Of a stretch of DNA of 64,000 nt, positions 1-11,180 are shown piece after piece. Source of the stretch: Ampullaceana balthica (lineage: Eukaryota > Mollusca > Gastropoda > Lymnaeidae). Each line of letters starts with the position of its first letter. The first letter of the stretch is position 1. The notes under the pieces were generated by a model that searched no databases, was not told where the DNA came from, and saw only the letters and a list, made by a program, of their open reading frames with translations. The position numbers and the translations under genes are program-made. The stretch lies in the NCBI GenBank assembly GCA_944989445.1, contig CALYLW010000738.1, positions 441,573-505,572 of the forward strand, in the 5' to 3' direction.

Positions 1-133
1 CACGTCGAGTAAACACAGTAACCACGTCGAGTAACCACAGTAACCACGTCGAGTAACCACAGTAACCACAGTAACCACGCCAAGTAAACACAGTAACCAC
101 GCCGAGTAAACACAGTAACCACGCCGAGTAACC
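1..133. repeat. 22-bp tandem repeat, enters from left edge
   Basis: Units of the form CACGTCGAGTAACCACAGTAAC repeat about six times with CGTCGAG/CGCCGAG/CGCCAAG variants and one internal short duplication. The array begins outside the window. No function is suggested by the sequence. Confidence 0.9.
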
Positions 134-1640
134 CCTGGTGATAATTAAAGTATCGTCTTCAGTACCACAGAAACATTACCATTTATATGCGCCACAATTA
201 TCAATAGTTCATCGCGAGTCCTCAATATGAAGTAGAAGATTTTTTTTAACACGTGTAAATTTATTTTGGTCATCTTTCGCATAAAGTCTTAACAACAGTT
301 TTGATGCCAGACATTTTAATTTTAATGACTCTACTTCCAACGGAATGTATCAAAACTTTTCAACACGTCTCAACTAACACCCAAATTTCAAAAAAGAATG
401 ATAAAATATAATGAAATAATACAATTAAAAAGAAAGTGTTTGCAATAAGAGAATTGGGAACTAAACAAGTAGTTCAGGAATTTTTTAAAGTTCAAAATGC
501 ACTGACACGAGACATGACGCAGCGATCTATTTGCAGACTACTCGACAAGGAGAAGACAATCACACGAAACTTCATCTCACCAATAAACGTGTCAGTTTTT
601 TTTTAGTTTTTTTTATTCATTTATATTTTTTGGCTGTCATTAATTGTTATTTAATCTTTCTCATTCTATGAAATTGAATTGTTTGTTTCAAAATGCTGAG
701 AGTCAGTGTCGATAAAATGGGTTATAGATGAAATTGTTGATGTGTCTGAGAGAGAAATGTTTGACCCGCCAACAGGGCAGACGACACACGATCTACCTTG
801 GTCCAGTTTTGGTATTTGATTTGGACAAAGTAATTTAAAGCAGTAACATTCGATCGCTGCTATAAATAGCAGGTTAGTCATGCGACTTTGGGGTCGTGAC
901 TAACCTAATCAGAAGGAAGTCAAATGAAATTACGACACTCTAATTTGGCCTTTGTCTGAAAACGTTGGCCGGGCCAAGCTCCAGCATCCGGGCGAGATGA
1001 AGATTGATCGCGGGCGGAAAGTTTTAATTTAATTTTTTATTCACGTTTGAAAAATGGGTAAAAGAAAGGCGGATGGGAGTAATCACGTATTTATTTATTT
1101 ATTTATTTTAGCTGGGTTTAGGTTTAAAGTAATACGTCTTGGACTTTAGATTGATCTCGTTTCTGTCCAGACATGCAATAATGTTTTTTTGCTATTAAAG
1201 CTCAGCTGACAACTGAAGTCGTCAGATTTGACCAAGAAAAATAATTTATCCAAAAATCTATTTTTTTTAAAATGTAATTATTGCTTTTATATTATTTTTT
1301 TTTAAATAAATATTTTGCTTTTCATCACGAATGGATGAGAATTTAAATATGTTATGGCATTGATGAGAATACGTACGTAAGCTGGTCTCATTTAGCTAGA
1401 ACATCAGTCTGCTCGGCACCTCATCAAATGAAAATAATTTATTATATATTTGGGGTTACCGAATATTTAGAATTCTCTGAAAATATTATTGTAAACGAGA
1501 TTATTTTTTCAGTCTGGGACGTCATGGAAAAAATAATTAATTAAGTACAGTGATTCATTGTAAAATTTCTTAAAATGCAGACCGCTTAGTGTACGCACAG
1601 ACTGTGCAGTAGTGGATTCCAGAACATACTTGAACCACAA
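134..1640. other. AT-rich spacer, nothing recognised
   Basis: Unique-looking AT-rich sequence with homopolymer T runs and a short (ATTT)n stretch near 1089-1108. Short open frames here (for example 666-881 on the minus strand) show no motif I recognise. Confidence 0.5.
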
Positions 1641-1920
1641 CGCGGGACGCGGTGGTCGAGGGCAGCGCGCTCGACTGGCGTACCGATGGTCATGGGTTCG
1701 AATCCATGTCAAGGCAAGGATTTGTTACCGGGGCCTAGGGCGTCCCCGAGTCACCCAGCTCCGAATGGGTACCTAACACTAGTTAGGCGGCTGGGTAATG
1801 CGTGGAACCCACAAAGCCGTGGCCTGTGATCGCTGCATCACTTGCCAACAGATCATCTGTCACGGTCTGTGGACGCAATTATCTTCTGCATAGAAGGAGC
1901 GTCTGTATTGATAAGATAAG
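1641..1920 (+). mobile_element. tRNA-derived SINE, copy A
   Basis: A complete-looking SINE of about 280 bp. The head has a tRNA-like internal Pol III promoter, with an A-box-like segment (GTGGTCGAGGGCAGC, about 1650-1665) and a canonical B box (GGTTCGAATCC, about 1694-1705). A conserved body follows (CACCCAGCTCCGAATGGGTACC region). The 3' tail contains ATTATCTTCTGCATAGAAGG and ends in a GATAAG repeat. A very similar full copy lies at 55554-55820 (minus) and a diverged one at 5930-6174. I see no clear target-site duplication. The tRNA of origin is not assigned because the anticodon arm is degenerate. Confidence 0.88.
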
Positions 1921-2354
1921 GCAACGATTTCAATTAACTGTTATGTGCTGATGGAAATATCGTTTAACTCTCTAACTTCCAATAAATCGTTGCTAGTTAG
2001 CGTTTTGTAACAATACGAGACACAACTTTCCCAATCAGTAAACAGAAGTAAACAGAACTACACAATGATTGCTGACCCCATTGAGGGAAACGTCACGTCG
2101 TGTCAACAGAGACTCAACGCGGGAGAAAAAGACACAGATGTCAGGAATTACAAGAGTTATTTTTAAGTTGAAGGAAAGTGAGGTTTTTTTTTCTTTTAAA
2201 AGACTTAAAAAGGGGAGACAACAAGGTCATCATCCATTGACCCGCCCCTGTCAATGTTGGACTCATTCATACGGTCTCTCCCTTCTCTCACAACTGAAAC
2301 TATACGACGTCCAACCTTCGTTTGATCAACCCGGACCGCATGGGTTTTTTTAAA
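1921..2354. other. Spacer, nothing recognised
   Basis: No repeat boundary or coding signature was recognised. The open frame 2069-2353 on the plus strand resembles no family I know and runs into the following array. Confidence 0.45.
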
Positions 2355-3294
2355 GAGTCTGGTTATAAGTAATCTATTTATATAGTCTGTAGTGTATCTT
2401 TAGAGTCTGGTTATAAGTAATCTATTTATATAGTCTGTAGTGTATCTTTAGAGTCTGGTTATAAGTAATCTATTTATATACTCTGGTGTATCTTTAGAGT
2501 CTGGTTATAAGTAATCTATTTATATAGTCTGTAGTGTATCTTTAGAGTCTGGTTATAAGTAATCTATTTATATAGTCTGTAGTGTATCTTTAGAGTCTGG
2601 TTATAAGTAATCTATTTATATAGTCTGTAGTGTATCTTTAGAGTCTGGTTATAAGTAATCTATTTATATAGTCTGTAGTGTATCTTTAGAGTCTGGTTAT
2701 AAGTAATCTATTTATATACTCTGGTGTATCTTTAGAGTCTGGTTATAAGTAATCTATTTATATAGTCTGTAGTGTATCTTTAGAGTCTGGTTATAAGTAA
2801 TCTATTTATATAGTCTGTAGTGTATCTTTAGAGTCTGGTTATAAGTAATCTATTTATATACTCTGGTGTATCTTTAGAGTCTGGTTATAAGTAATCTATT
2901 TATATAGTCTGTAGTGTATCTTTAGAGTCTGGTTATAAGTAATCTATTTATATACTCTGGTGTATCTTTAGAGTCTGGTTATAAGTAATCTATTTATATA
3001 GTCTGTAGTGTATCTTTAGAGTCTGGTTATAAGTAATCTATTTATATAGTCTGTAGTGTATCTTTAGAGTCTGGTTATAAGTAATCTATTTATATAGTCT
3101 GTAGTGTATCTTTAGAGTCTGGTTATAAGTAATCTATTTATATAGTCTGTAGTGTATCTTTAGAGTCTGGTTATAAGTAATCTATTTATATACTCTGGTG
3201 TATCTTTAGAGTCTGGTTATAAGTAATCTATTTATATAGTCTGGTGTATCTTTAGAGTCTAGTTATAAGTAATCTATTTCTATAGTCTATAGTG
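2355..3294. repeat. 48/46-bp satellite-like tandem array
   Basis: About 20 head-to-tail copies of a 48-bp unit (GAGTCTGGTTATAAGTAATC plus TATTTATATAGTCTGTAGTG plus TATCTTTA). A 46-bp variant in which GTCTGTAGTG becomes CTCTGGTG is interspersed at irregular spacing. Copies are nearly identical, which points to recent homogenisation. Confidence 0.97.
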
Positions 3295-3808
3295 GGTCAC
3301 AGGGAAAATGTCACACCGTTTATTAAAAAGTCGAAGGATTGACCAGAGACTCTGAGTGACGGATTCGGTAGAGGCAGAAACGTCTGTTACTCAACAAAGT
3401 AGCGACAGTAACAAAGTCGCAAAACTTGCAGGCTGATTAAATGTGAACAGTTAAATCAGATTGCAAAACTACACTTATCTTACAAGTTGTTTCAAGTGCA
3501 AGGAGATGTTTGAACATGCAACCATGGTACTCAAGAGAAAGCAACATTTTCATCGGACGGCTGGCATGTAGGACAACATGACCCAGCGAGGAGTTTTGGC
3601 ACGTGATATGACGCTGCTATCTAAAAACAGAAATCAGCGTCATCAGCAAAGCGCAGACCGACTCAAATTTATGATTGGTTTGGTTTGTGTTACTCTGCAA
3701 ATATAGCGTGACGCACATGTTGTAATTCAGTTGCCAGGACAAAGCAAGGAAGGGAAATCAATAAATTATTTTACCTTAACTTCATTTCCAATTTATTTTT
3801 TCATAAAA
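3295..3808. other. Spacer, nothing recognised
   Basis: No coding or repeat signature was recognised between the two arrays. Confidence 0.4.
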
Positions 3809-5055
3809 ATCACTATCGTAACCACTAATTTAAACAGTTATCAAACCACTATCGTAACCACTAATTTAAACAGTTATCAAACCACTATCGTAACCACTAA
3901 TTTAAACAGTTATCAAACCACTATCGTAACCACTAATTTAAACAGTTATCAAACCACTATCGTAACCACTAATTTAAAACAGTTATTAAACCACTAATTT
4001 AAACAATTATCAAACCACTATCGTAACAACTAATTTAAACAGTTATCAAACCACTATCGTAGCCAATAATTTAAGCAGTTATCAAACCACTATCGTAACC
4101 ACTAATTTAAAACAGTTATTAAACCACTATCGTAACCACTAATTTAAAACAGTTATTAAACCACTAATTTAAACAATTATCAAACCACTATCGTAACAAC
4201 TAATTTAAACAGTTATCAAACCACTATCGTAGCCAATAATTTAAACAGTTATCAAACCACTATCGTAACCACTAATTTAAAACAGTTATTAAACCACTAA
4301 TTTAAACAATTATCAAACCACTATCGTAACAACTAATTTAAACAGTTATCAAACCACTATCGTAGCCAATAATTTAAGCAGTTATCAAACCACTATCGTA
4401 ACCACTAATTTAAAACAGTTATTAAACCACTATCGTAACCACTAATTTAAAACAGTTATTGAGCCACTATCGTAACCACTAATTTAAAACAGTTATTGAA
4501 CCACTATCGTAACCACTAATTTAAAACAGTTATTGAGCCACTATCGTAACCACTAATTTAAAACAGTTATTAAACCACTATCGTAACCACTAATTTAAAA
4601 CAGTTATTAAACCACTATCGTAACCACTAATTTAAAACAGTTATTGAGCCACTATCGTAACCACTAATTTAAAACAGTTATTGAACCACTATCGTAACCA
4701 CTAATTTAAAACAGTTATTGAACCACTATCGTAACCACTAATTTAAAACAGTTATTGAACCACTATCGTAACCACTAATTTAAAACAGTTATTGAGCCAC
4801 TATCGTAACCACTAATTTAAAACAGTTATTGAACCACTATCGTAACCACTAATTTAAAACAGTTATTGAACCACTATCGTAACCACTAATTTAAAACAGT
4901 TATTAAACCACTATCGTAGCCACTAATTTAAAACAGTTATTAAACCACTATCGTAACCCCTAATTTAAAACAGTTATTGAACCACTATCGTAACCACTAA
5001 TTTAAAACAGTTATTAAACCACTATCGTAGCCACTAATTTAAACAGTGACTAAAC
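3809..5055. repeat. 36/37-bp satellite-like tandem array
   Basis: More than 30 copies of a unit built on CACTATCGTAACCACTAATT plus TAAACAGTTATCAA. The left part uses 36-bp units. The right part uses mostly 37-bp units with an extra A (TTTAAAACAGTTATTAA/GAA). In between, short units lacking CACTATCGTAAC create a higher-order pattern. The 36-bp phase is a multiple of three, so a frame stays open at 3731-3997; this is a by-product, not a gene. Confidence 0.97.
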
Positions 5056-5410
5056 CACTTATTTAACACTTTCTTCAAATCCAAATTAATCAAATTAACA
5101 CCATTAGTAAAAATCATTCAATCTAGATTCACTATAGGGTAGAAGAAAAAAAATAGCCAAGTAGATATAAGGCAATTAATTCTAACTCAGAGATTCTACA
5201 AAAAGATAATCTAATACAACCCTCAGATATACATAGGGATAAATACACTTTTCTTATTCCGTGTGCAAGAGCAAACACATTCAAATTCTCGCCCTTCTCG
5301 ACTGGAATTTGGACGTGGAATGGGTTGCCTGAGAAAACCAGGAAAACCAACACTCTATCAACTATTTATAATTTAATAAAAATGCTAGACTAGACATAAG
5401 CCATGGAAAC
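5056..5410. other. Spacer, nothing recognised
   Basis: AT-rich sequence. A 73-codon open frame on the minus strand (5132-5353) has no motif I recognise. Confidence 0.35.
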
Positions 5411-5475
5411 CAATAATCTTCTGTATAGAAGGACCTTCTGTAATATATAAGAGAATGGAATATAAGATAAGATAA
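5411..5475 (+). mobile_element. Isolated SINE/LINE 3' tail fragment
   Basis: The block AATAATCTTCTGTATAGAAG, followed by GACCTTCTGTAAT and ATAAGATAAGATAA, matches the 3' tail of the SINE copies, but no tRNA-like head is upstream. It is either a severely 5'-truncated SINE or a fragment of the LINE whose tail the SINE copies. Confidence 0.65.
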
Positions 5476-5929
5476 TCCTAACTTGATTTTTTAAAAACTT
5501 GTTATTTACTCAAACTGTAACTTAACCTTTCCACAACCCTTAACTAAAAAAACTCACTTATACTCTTACACTACCGCTTTTATTTCTGTTATGCCAACGA
5601 TTTAACTTACAAAGTGAGCAACTGTTTCAGTCCTCAAGTTTCTACCTTACAAAAATATGAATCACCAACTCGATTCTCAATGTTGTCTGATTTTCTACCC
5701 AGTACCTTCTGATGTTTCCTTGTCTTAACGAATCTATTCCTAAAACCACTCTTTAATAATTGAAACTTTTTCTCAAAATTTACGTCACCTTACTTTCTTC
5801 GTGAGAAGTTCACGTTGTCTTTGTATTCTCAAAACTGACCTCTATAGAAGGCTGCATGGCGAGCTGCGAAACATTCTTAAAATATCACTTTCTTTTGGCA
5901 GAAGTTTCTGGCGTGTTTACGAAACGGTT
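5476..5929. other. Spacer, nothing recognised
   Basis: AT-rich sequence with no recognisable coding or repeat feature. Confidence 0.35.
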
Positions 5930-6174
5930 GCGCACGGAGATCGAGTGGCATGCGTGCTCGGCTGGCGTACCGAAGGTCACGGGTTCGAACTTCCTTGAAG
6001 GTAGATTTTTGTTCCTTGGGCAAAGGGTGTCCCTTAGTTCACCAGCTCCGAAATGGGTACCTGACACTAGTCAGGGAAACAAAGGCGGCTGGGCCTATGA
6101 AAGCTGCGTAACCTGCCAATATGTTTTTAGCAGAACGTAGGACGCAATAATCTTCTGTATAGAAGTAGCGTTTG
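5930..6174 (+). mobile_element. tRNA-derived SINE, diverged copy B
   Basis: Shares the SINE order seen in copy A: A-box remnant, GGCGTACCGAAGGTCACGGG, B box GGTTCGAAC, the CAGCTCCGAAATGGGTACCT core, GGCGGCTGGG, and the tail GGACGCAATAATCTTCTGTA with AGAAGTAGCG. It carries several substitutions and small insertions relative to copy A, so it is older. The terminal GATAAG repeat is largely lost. Confidence 0.82.
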
Positions 6175-6370
6175 AAAGTAGATGAGAAACGCTCCTATCA
6201 GGAGCGTAGCTGCGCCAAAATCATGACGATGAAGATCTTGGTGGAGGTATGCTAGCACAAATTCTTGCAACATCCTTTGACCACCTTTTTAGTTCTTGAG
6301 AAAGTTTGGCCTAAATAATACTTTTTAAGCTTCGCTATACCTGTAAACTTAATCAAAATAATAAAACAAA

Positions 6371-6893
6371 CCCCTAAAAACAAAGTTTTTGACTATAAAT
6401 CCCTTATATATGAGACATAACTAAAAGTATTGATTATGTTCAATAGCGACAAACATTTACAGACTGTATCTGCCTTAACTCCTGCTATATAACGTGGGGG
6501 GGGAGATGTGATAGGTCTGGTCACCGATAGCTGGACCGAGCTCAACGTGACACGTTAAATGTAAACAAAAGCACGCCGGTACTTAGATGGGTCGCGTCAA
6601 CGCGCGAACTCAGCTCCCACGTGAAAAAAAAACAATAACAAACTGTGAAATTGAATTACATACCTCGTATAGAGATAAAATAAAAATGCATTAAATTTAA
6701 TTACGGTACGTTCGATCAATCTGAAATTTTGAAACGATGCATTGTTAGGTGAGACGGGTCCGTGTGTTAAATTTCAGCTCGATCGGAGCACGGGAAGTGG
6801 GTCATTTTTTACTTTTGTTTTTCCGCCCGCCCAAGACAGAGATGACGACAGAGACGGCGGTGAGGTTAATATAAGGGATTTAAAAACCCTTTT
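6371..6893 (-). mobile_element. M1 repeat, subfamily b
   Basis: An unclassified interspersed element of about 520 bp. It starts with CCCTAAAAACAAAGTTTTTG then ACTATAAATCCCTTATATATGAG, and ends with AATATAAGGGATTTAAAAAC. AAATCCCTTAT and ATAAGGGATTT therefore form short terminal inverted repeats. The interior shares TTAATTACGGTACGTTCGAT and ATCTGAAATTTTG blocks with the other M1 copies. No open frame or transposase is visible. The superfamily is not assigned. Confidence 0.75.
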
Positions 6894-7248
6894 TTACTCT
6901 TGATTCATTCTGATGCTAGTGTGTTGTTTTTTTTTAATTTTGACCAGGTTTTTCATTGAAAATGTCCAAGTTTTTTCCCCATTAAAATTGTGATGCTGTT
7001 GTTTGTCGTTTTAAATAAAGAGCCATTGAACACCAATTTTTTAAAATGTAATTTTGATGTTTTAAAATATAAGCCCATAACTACACAAACATTCACTTCC
7101 TTGTTTGTTTACCCTTTCCCGAAATTCCCTAACCTGAATGTTTGAGGTCAAAGCGAAACTTTCATTTTCTCTGTAATAGTTCCCGTTCAATCTGAGGTAA
7201 CAATATGGCGGTATCAACAGCAGGTTTATCAAAAATATCTAGCGGTAA
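6894..7248. other. Spacer, nothing recognised
   Basis: AT-rich sequence between M1 and the next MITE; no feature recognised. Confidence 0.35.
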
Positions 7249-7501
7249 GGGGCCGTCCATAAAGTACGTCACGCTCCAGAGGGGGGGGGGTGTAAGAAAG
7301 TGTGACAGTTTGTGACAGGTGGAGGGGGGTCCGGTCACGGTGCTTTATATTAAATTTTAATTATTTTGTTAATAAATAAAAATTTGTTCGAAAGTGTGAC
7401 GTACTTTAGGGGGGGGGGTCCAAAATTTGTGACAGTGTGTGACAGGGGGGAGGGGGGGTAAAATTGTCAAAAATAGCGTGTCGTACTTTATGGACCGCCC
7501 C
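7249..7501. mobile_element. 253-bp MITE with TAA target duplication
   Basis: Terminal inverted repeats GGGGCCGTCCATAAAGTACG and CGTACTTTATGGACCGCCCC (imperfect) bound the element. TAA flanks both sides (7246-7248 and 7502-7504). The 3-bp TWA-type duplication and G-rich termini are typical of PIF/Harbinger MITEs; that assignment is inference because no transposase is present. The interior has three G runs of 8-10 bases and repeated TGTGACAG motifs. Confidence 0.85.
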
Positions 7502-7618
7502 TAAAATAAAAGAAGCAACAGTGAGCATATTTTTCAACCCGCCTAGATGCAAGCGCAAGAAACCTCACCTAGTCCCCATGAGAGCTTATCTCGAATTGGG
7601 GAAACTCGAATGCTCCAG

Positions 7619-7703
7619 ATTTATTACAGGTTTATTACAGGTTTATTACAGGTTTATTACAGGTTTTTACAGGTTTATTACATATTTATTACAGGTTTAT
7701 TAC
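7619..7703. repeat. 11-bp tandem repeat (TTTATTACAGG)n
   Basis: About eight copies of TTTATTACAGG with one shortened and one CATA-variant unit. Confidence 0.9.
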
Positions 7704-8214
7704 GGTTCCGTAAATACGAACAGTGACAGGGTCAATAACGATAACTTCCACAGCTTTCATTACCACGTGACCAACTTCTGGTTTAGGTAAAGGTGGTTTG
7801 CTCAACAAAAAAAACAAAAAAAAATTTAACTGAGTGGTTCTCATGGGTGCTTACCTTTAAATATTTATTTTTGTTCATCTTTGCCATAAGCAGGTGACGT
7901 GCCTATAGGTAAAATGCACGTTACAGACATGGAAAATTTGTTTTTGAAATACCGTACTAGGGTGCAAAATATAAACTATATTTTAATAGTAAAACTTTAG
8001 GAGGGTCGGAGAAAGAGTTTAGCGATTCGAATTTAAAGTATGGAAAGTTCAAGTTAGTCTAAACGTTTAAGGAGTTGACATTTAGTCAGTGAGAGCTTAT
8101 TTAGTAGATGTGAAAGCTACATGATCTCGAGGCATGGTCAGTGAGAGCTTATTTAGTCCATGTGAAAGCTACATGAGCTCGAGGCATGGTCAGTGAGAGC
8201 TTATTTAGTCGACG

Positions 8215-8225
8215 TGAAAGCTACA
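8215..8225. repeat. Target-site duplication of LINE fragment (left)
   Basis: TGAAAGCTACA occurs here and again at 8534-8544, directly bracketing the 308-bp LINE insertion. Confidence 0.85.
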
Positions 8226-8533
8226 AGCTGTGGGAGAGGTGTGGACAAAGAACAGTAGAACAACAAATCATGGAAAGAAAGTGGAGATGGATTGGACACA
8301 CCCTCAGGAAAGATAACAGCAGGGCTAGGCAGGCCTTAGATTGGAACCCCCAGGGCAAGCGACAACGAGGAAGACCCAAGCGTACATGGGGACGGAGCAT
8401 GTTGGACGAGGCTGGAAGGACTGGGAAGAGCTGGGAAGAACTGAAGCGACTGGCAAGGGACCGTGTAGAGTGGCGAGCTTTGACAGAGGCCCTATGTTCC
8501 ACAAGGAACTCAAAGGACAAATGATGATGATGA
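8226..8533 (+). mobile_element. 5'-truncated LINE insertion, reverse-transcriptase C-terminus
   Basis: A 308-bp insertion flanked by an 11-bp duplication (TGAAAGCTACA). One undamaged frame ends at 8524 and encodes about 98 residues of the C-terminal tail found in endonuclease/reverse-transcriptase LINEs. Visible motifs, in order, are RKWRWIGHTLRKD, QALDWNPQGKRQRGRPKRTW and LARDRVEWRALTEALC. The stop codon is part of a terminal (ATG)n/(TGA)n tail, so the element has essentially no 3' UTR. The reverse-transcriptase core and endonuclease are absent, so this is a dead-on-arrival insertion. The tail sequence is distinct from the larger LINE at 37681-40214 (AACT tail). Both resemble the RTE-like elements I know of, but clade assignment needs a tree. 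Confidence 0.9.
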
Positions 8534-8890
8534 TGAAAGCTACATGATCTCGGTTGGTGTTAACTTTTCTTGAGTCATAGTTAAAATTCATTGATTCGAG
8601 TAAGGAAAAAAAAAGTTTAGTGAGTTCAGTCAACGTTTAGTGAACTAAAGTGAAAGTTGAGTACATCTGGGAAAGCTTTGAAGGTTGGATCAAAATTTCT
8701 AAGTAAGTCGAAGTAAAACTTTAGTTTGTGGAGTGAACCTTAAGTGAGTCGGAATAAACTTTTCACTGCATAGACTTATCGTCTATGATCGTAGTGAATG
8801 TTTAGTGATTAGTGAGTCGAAGTGAAAGCTTTTGGTTGTTGTTGTTTTGAGTCAAAGTAAAATTTACTGATTTACAGTCAGAGGGAAATT

Positions 8891-10533
8891 TTCGCAGCCG
8901 TTAACAAAGATCTCTCTTCTTTTATAGCGATTTTCTCTAGGTCCCTAAGTTGGTTAACATATAACACGAGAATATTAAATGTTTGCTTTAAAATGTATGC
9001 GAATGTTCTCAGCGATACATGAAGACACTGCGGTTTTTTTCACGCATTGTATATGCGATTATGATTGCCTGCGCCAATTGGCTTGCCTTTACCTATAATC
9101 ATGGCAGATTTAAGGCTGAGGAAAATAACGTTTCATTTCTGTTATAATTTGGGTAAATTGTTTTGCTGTAATAAAAATCAAAAGATTAATAGACTGCATT
9201 TTTGTGAATGGAACCTATTAGATATAACTTGAAAAGTTTAACAAGGTACTTTTCTCTTCATGCTTTTGCCTTATTTGTTCCTCTGTAATGAAAACAATAT
9301 TTGAAATCGACAAAGACTATGTTTTATTTTTAAAAGTTTTCATCAGGTTTTCTTAAAAGCATTGATGTTTCTCCTGCTAAGGCTATTTCTATTACTATTC
9401 ATCTCAAAATCAATTATGACATGACTAAGCCTTTCTGAGAACGCCTTAATCATCTTAAACGTATATGTGAATAATTGCATTGTTCTGTGTTCGTTTAATC
9501 ATCTTAACTCAACTCGTCGTAGATTCACGGCCTCAATTCTGAACAACAGATTCTCCTATCGGTATCTGGCCAGATATGATAAAATCGATAATCGATCCAA
9601 TTGTTAATGATTAGATTGTGTCTTCTGGGCCATGGCGGTTTTGCGCAACTGAAAACTTACAGGTCGTTTTGAAATCCCTTGAACAATGTTTCACATTTTG
9701 GAATGTGCAGATTTGATACCAGCTAATAGACAATAGGCCTTGTCATTTCATGGCGGCAATATATTAATAGAAAAATCCCATGATTCAGTTGGAAAAATGT
9801 CAATGAATCAAATATCCGGGTATTCTGTGCGGACTTATCTCAACAGATATTTGTTCATTTCACCGTTAATTTGAGTCAGCAATAAACTTCAACAAGATTA
9901 AGACAAAATCTTGTTTTTTTTTAAAGAACTTTATGAGAACAAAAATATTTCATTGTTTCTTTTAAATTTACGCCGGAAAACTTGTTTCAAATCAAATTGT
10001 GTCTAAATTAGATTCATTGAGAGATGAAAACTGACTTTTTTTCAGGTCTGAGATTTGACTATGTAAGAACGTGGTCGTCCCAGTTAGCTGATGCTATTCA
10101 AAAATGAGTGTTTAAGTGTTGTTTTAAATTCTTAGAAGTGGCGTATCTCGTGAACATCAGCATTGTTCCGTGCGTTTGGAAACAAGCAACTCAATATTGA
10201 CACTCCACTTCGACCTGACTTTTCATAGATGGCTTTGCAAAGGGTAAGCATGATGGAATGGATCAGCGTTAGCTAATGGCACACACAAACACAACAAAAC
10301 AGAACAACACGTACACAGTGAAGAACAACAGTGCATGATTGACACGGACAGAGCTACTTTAACAGTAATTGTGTGACAACTAAACAGTGACATTTGACAG
10401 TGTACATGTTTGACATGTACACAACGACTCATGGTCGCCATGATCAACGTATACACATTGACGCATAATTCCAAAAAATTATACGCACACAAGGGAGACG
10501 GCGAGTAGATTTTTTTTAACCTTTCACTGATTC
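8891..10533. other. Long AT-rich spacer, nothing recognised
   Basis: About 1.6 kb with no tandem array, TIR pair or coding motif that I recognise. The minus-strand frame 10223-10492 does not resemble a known protein. Confidence 0.4.
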
Positions 10534-11180
10534 TTAGTTTTTGACGAAATTAAGATCGGAAAATTTATCTCTAAAACCAAAGTACCCGTCGAGGGTCGGG
10601 TTACTCCGAAGCGACCGTTTCGCCCCCCTCATTTTACTAGCAACGCCATTGAGCGGTGCCGGTTTAGGGCCAGGAGCGCCAGTACGGATTAGCAAAAGGA
10701 ACCGCGAAGAATACAGCGGGCGCCAGCTCTGAGGAAACCTTCCAGTGGGGGTCACACCCTAGGTAGGTTATTGATGATCTCCCGCGAAGCGGCGGTCTTA
10801 ACCGTTGAGACTCGTGCGCTTTGCTGGGGTGGAGCCAAAGTGGTAGCGGGTCGTAGTATGGAATTCCACCCCTCCTTGTGAGGTCAATTTAGTGGAAGGC
10901 ATTTTCGACTTTCTGTCTTGGATGCCTAGGTGGCCGCTTCAGAAGCGACCGCTTCCTGTGGGGTTTCTCAGGTGTTACGTCCCTTTGGAGGCCAGATAGC
11001 TGAGAGGGTCTTCCGGGAAGACACATGAAGAGCGTTAGGCTCGAGGCTACTGCTATCTTTCACATGTAGGTTCATCTCTAAAGGAGCTGCGATCTTCTAC
11101 GGTGAACCTATGCCACGCGTGCCACAGACGGCACGCACACCCTCATCAGCCGGCACGCTGAGCCTCATCAGCCGGCACGT
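10534..11180. other. GC-rich block of unknown nature
   Basis: Base composition changes sharply from AT-rich flanks. The block contains short inverted motifs such as GGCCGCTTCAGAAGCGACCG, repeated GAAGCGACCG (10609 and about 10941), and a doublet CATCAGCCGGCACG near its right end. There is no long open frame; the overlapping frames 10534-10755 (minus) and 10541-10732 (plus) are not recognised. It could be a LINE or LTR untranslated region, an unclassified repeat, or a CpG-rich regulatory segment. I cannot choose. Confidence 0.4.

Larger units (their letters stand above)
7990..8890. repeat. Degenerate AGTGA/GTGAAAGC-rich repeat field
   Basis: The stretch is filled with imperfect variants of GAGTCGAAGTGAAAG, GTTTAGTGA and AGTGAGTCG spaced irregularly. 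At 8085-8225 it contains three clear copies of a 52-bp unit starting GTCAGTGAGAGCTTATTTAG (starts 8085, 8137, 8189). The third unit is split by a LINE insertion. It looks like an old, decayed tandem array with a younger local re-expansion. Confidence 0.6.

Noticed and set aside
1641..1715. Genuine tRNA gene in the SINE head
   Set aside because: No convincing anticodon and acceptor stems, and the same head is joined to the same SINE body at three loci.
7464..7790. Plus-strand 108-codon frame
   Set aside because: It starts inside a MITE and runs through the 11-bp TTTATTACAGG array.
10534..10755. Arginine-rich frames in the GC-rich block as small genes
   Set aside because: Overlapping frames on both strands, no recognised motif, no independent support.
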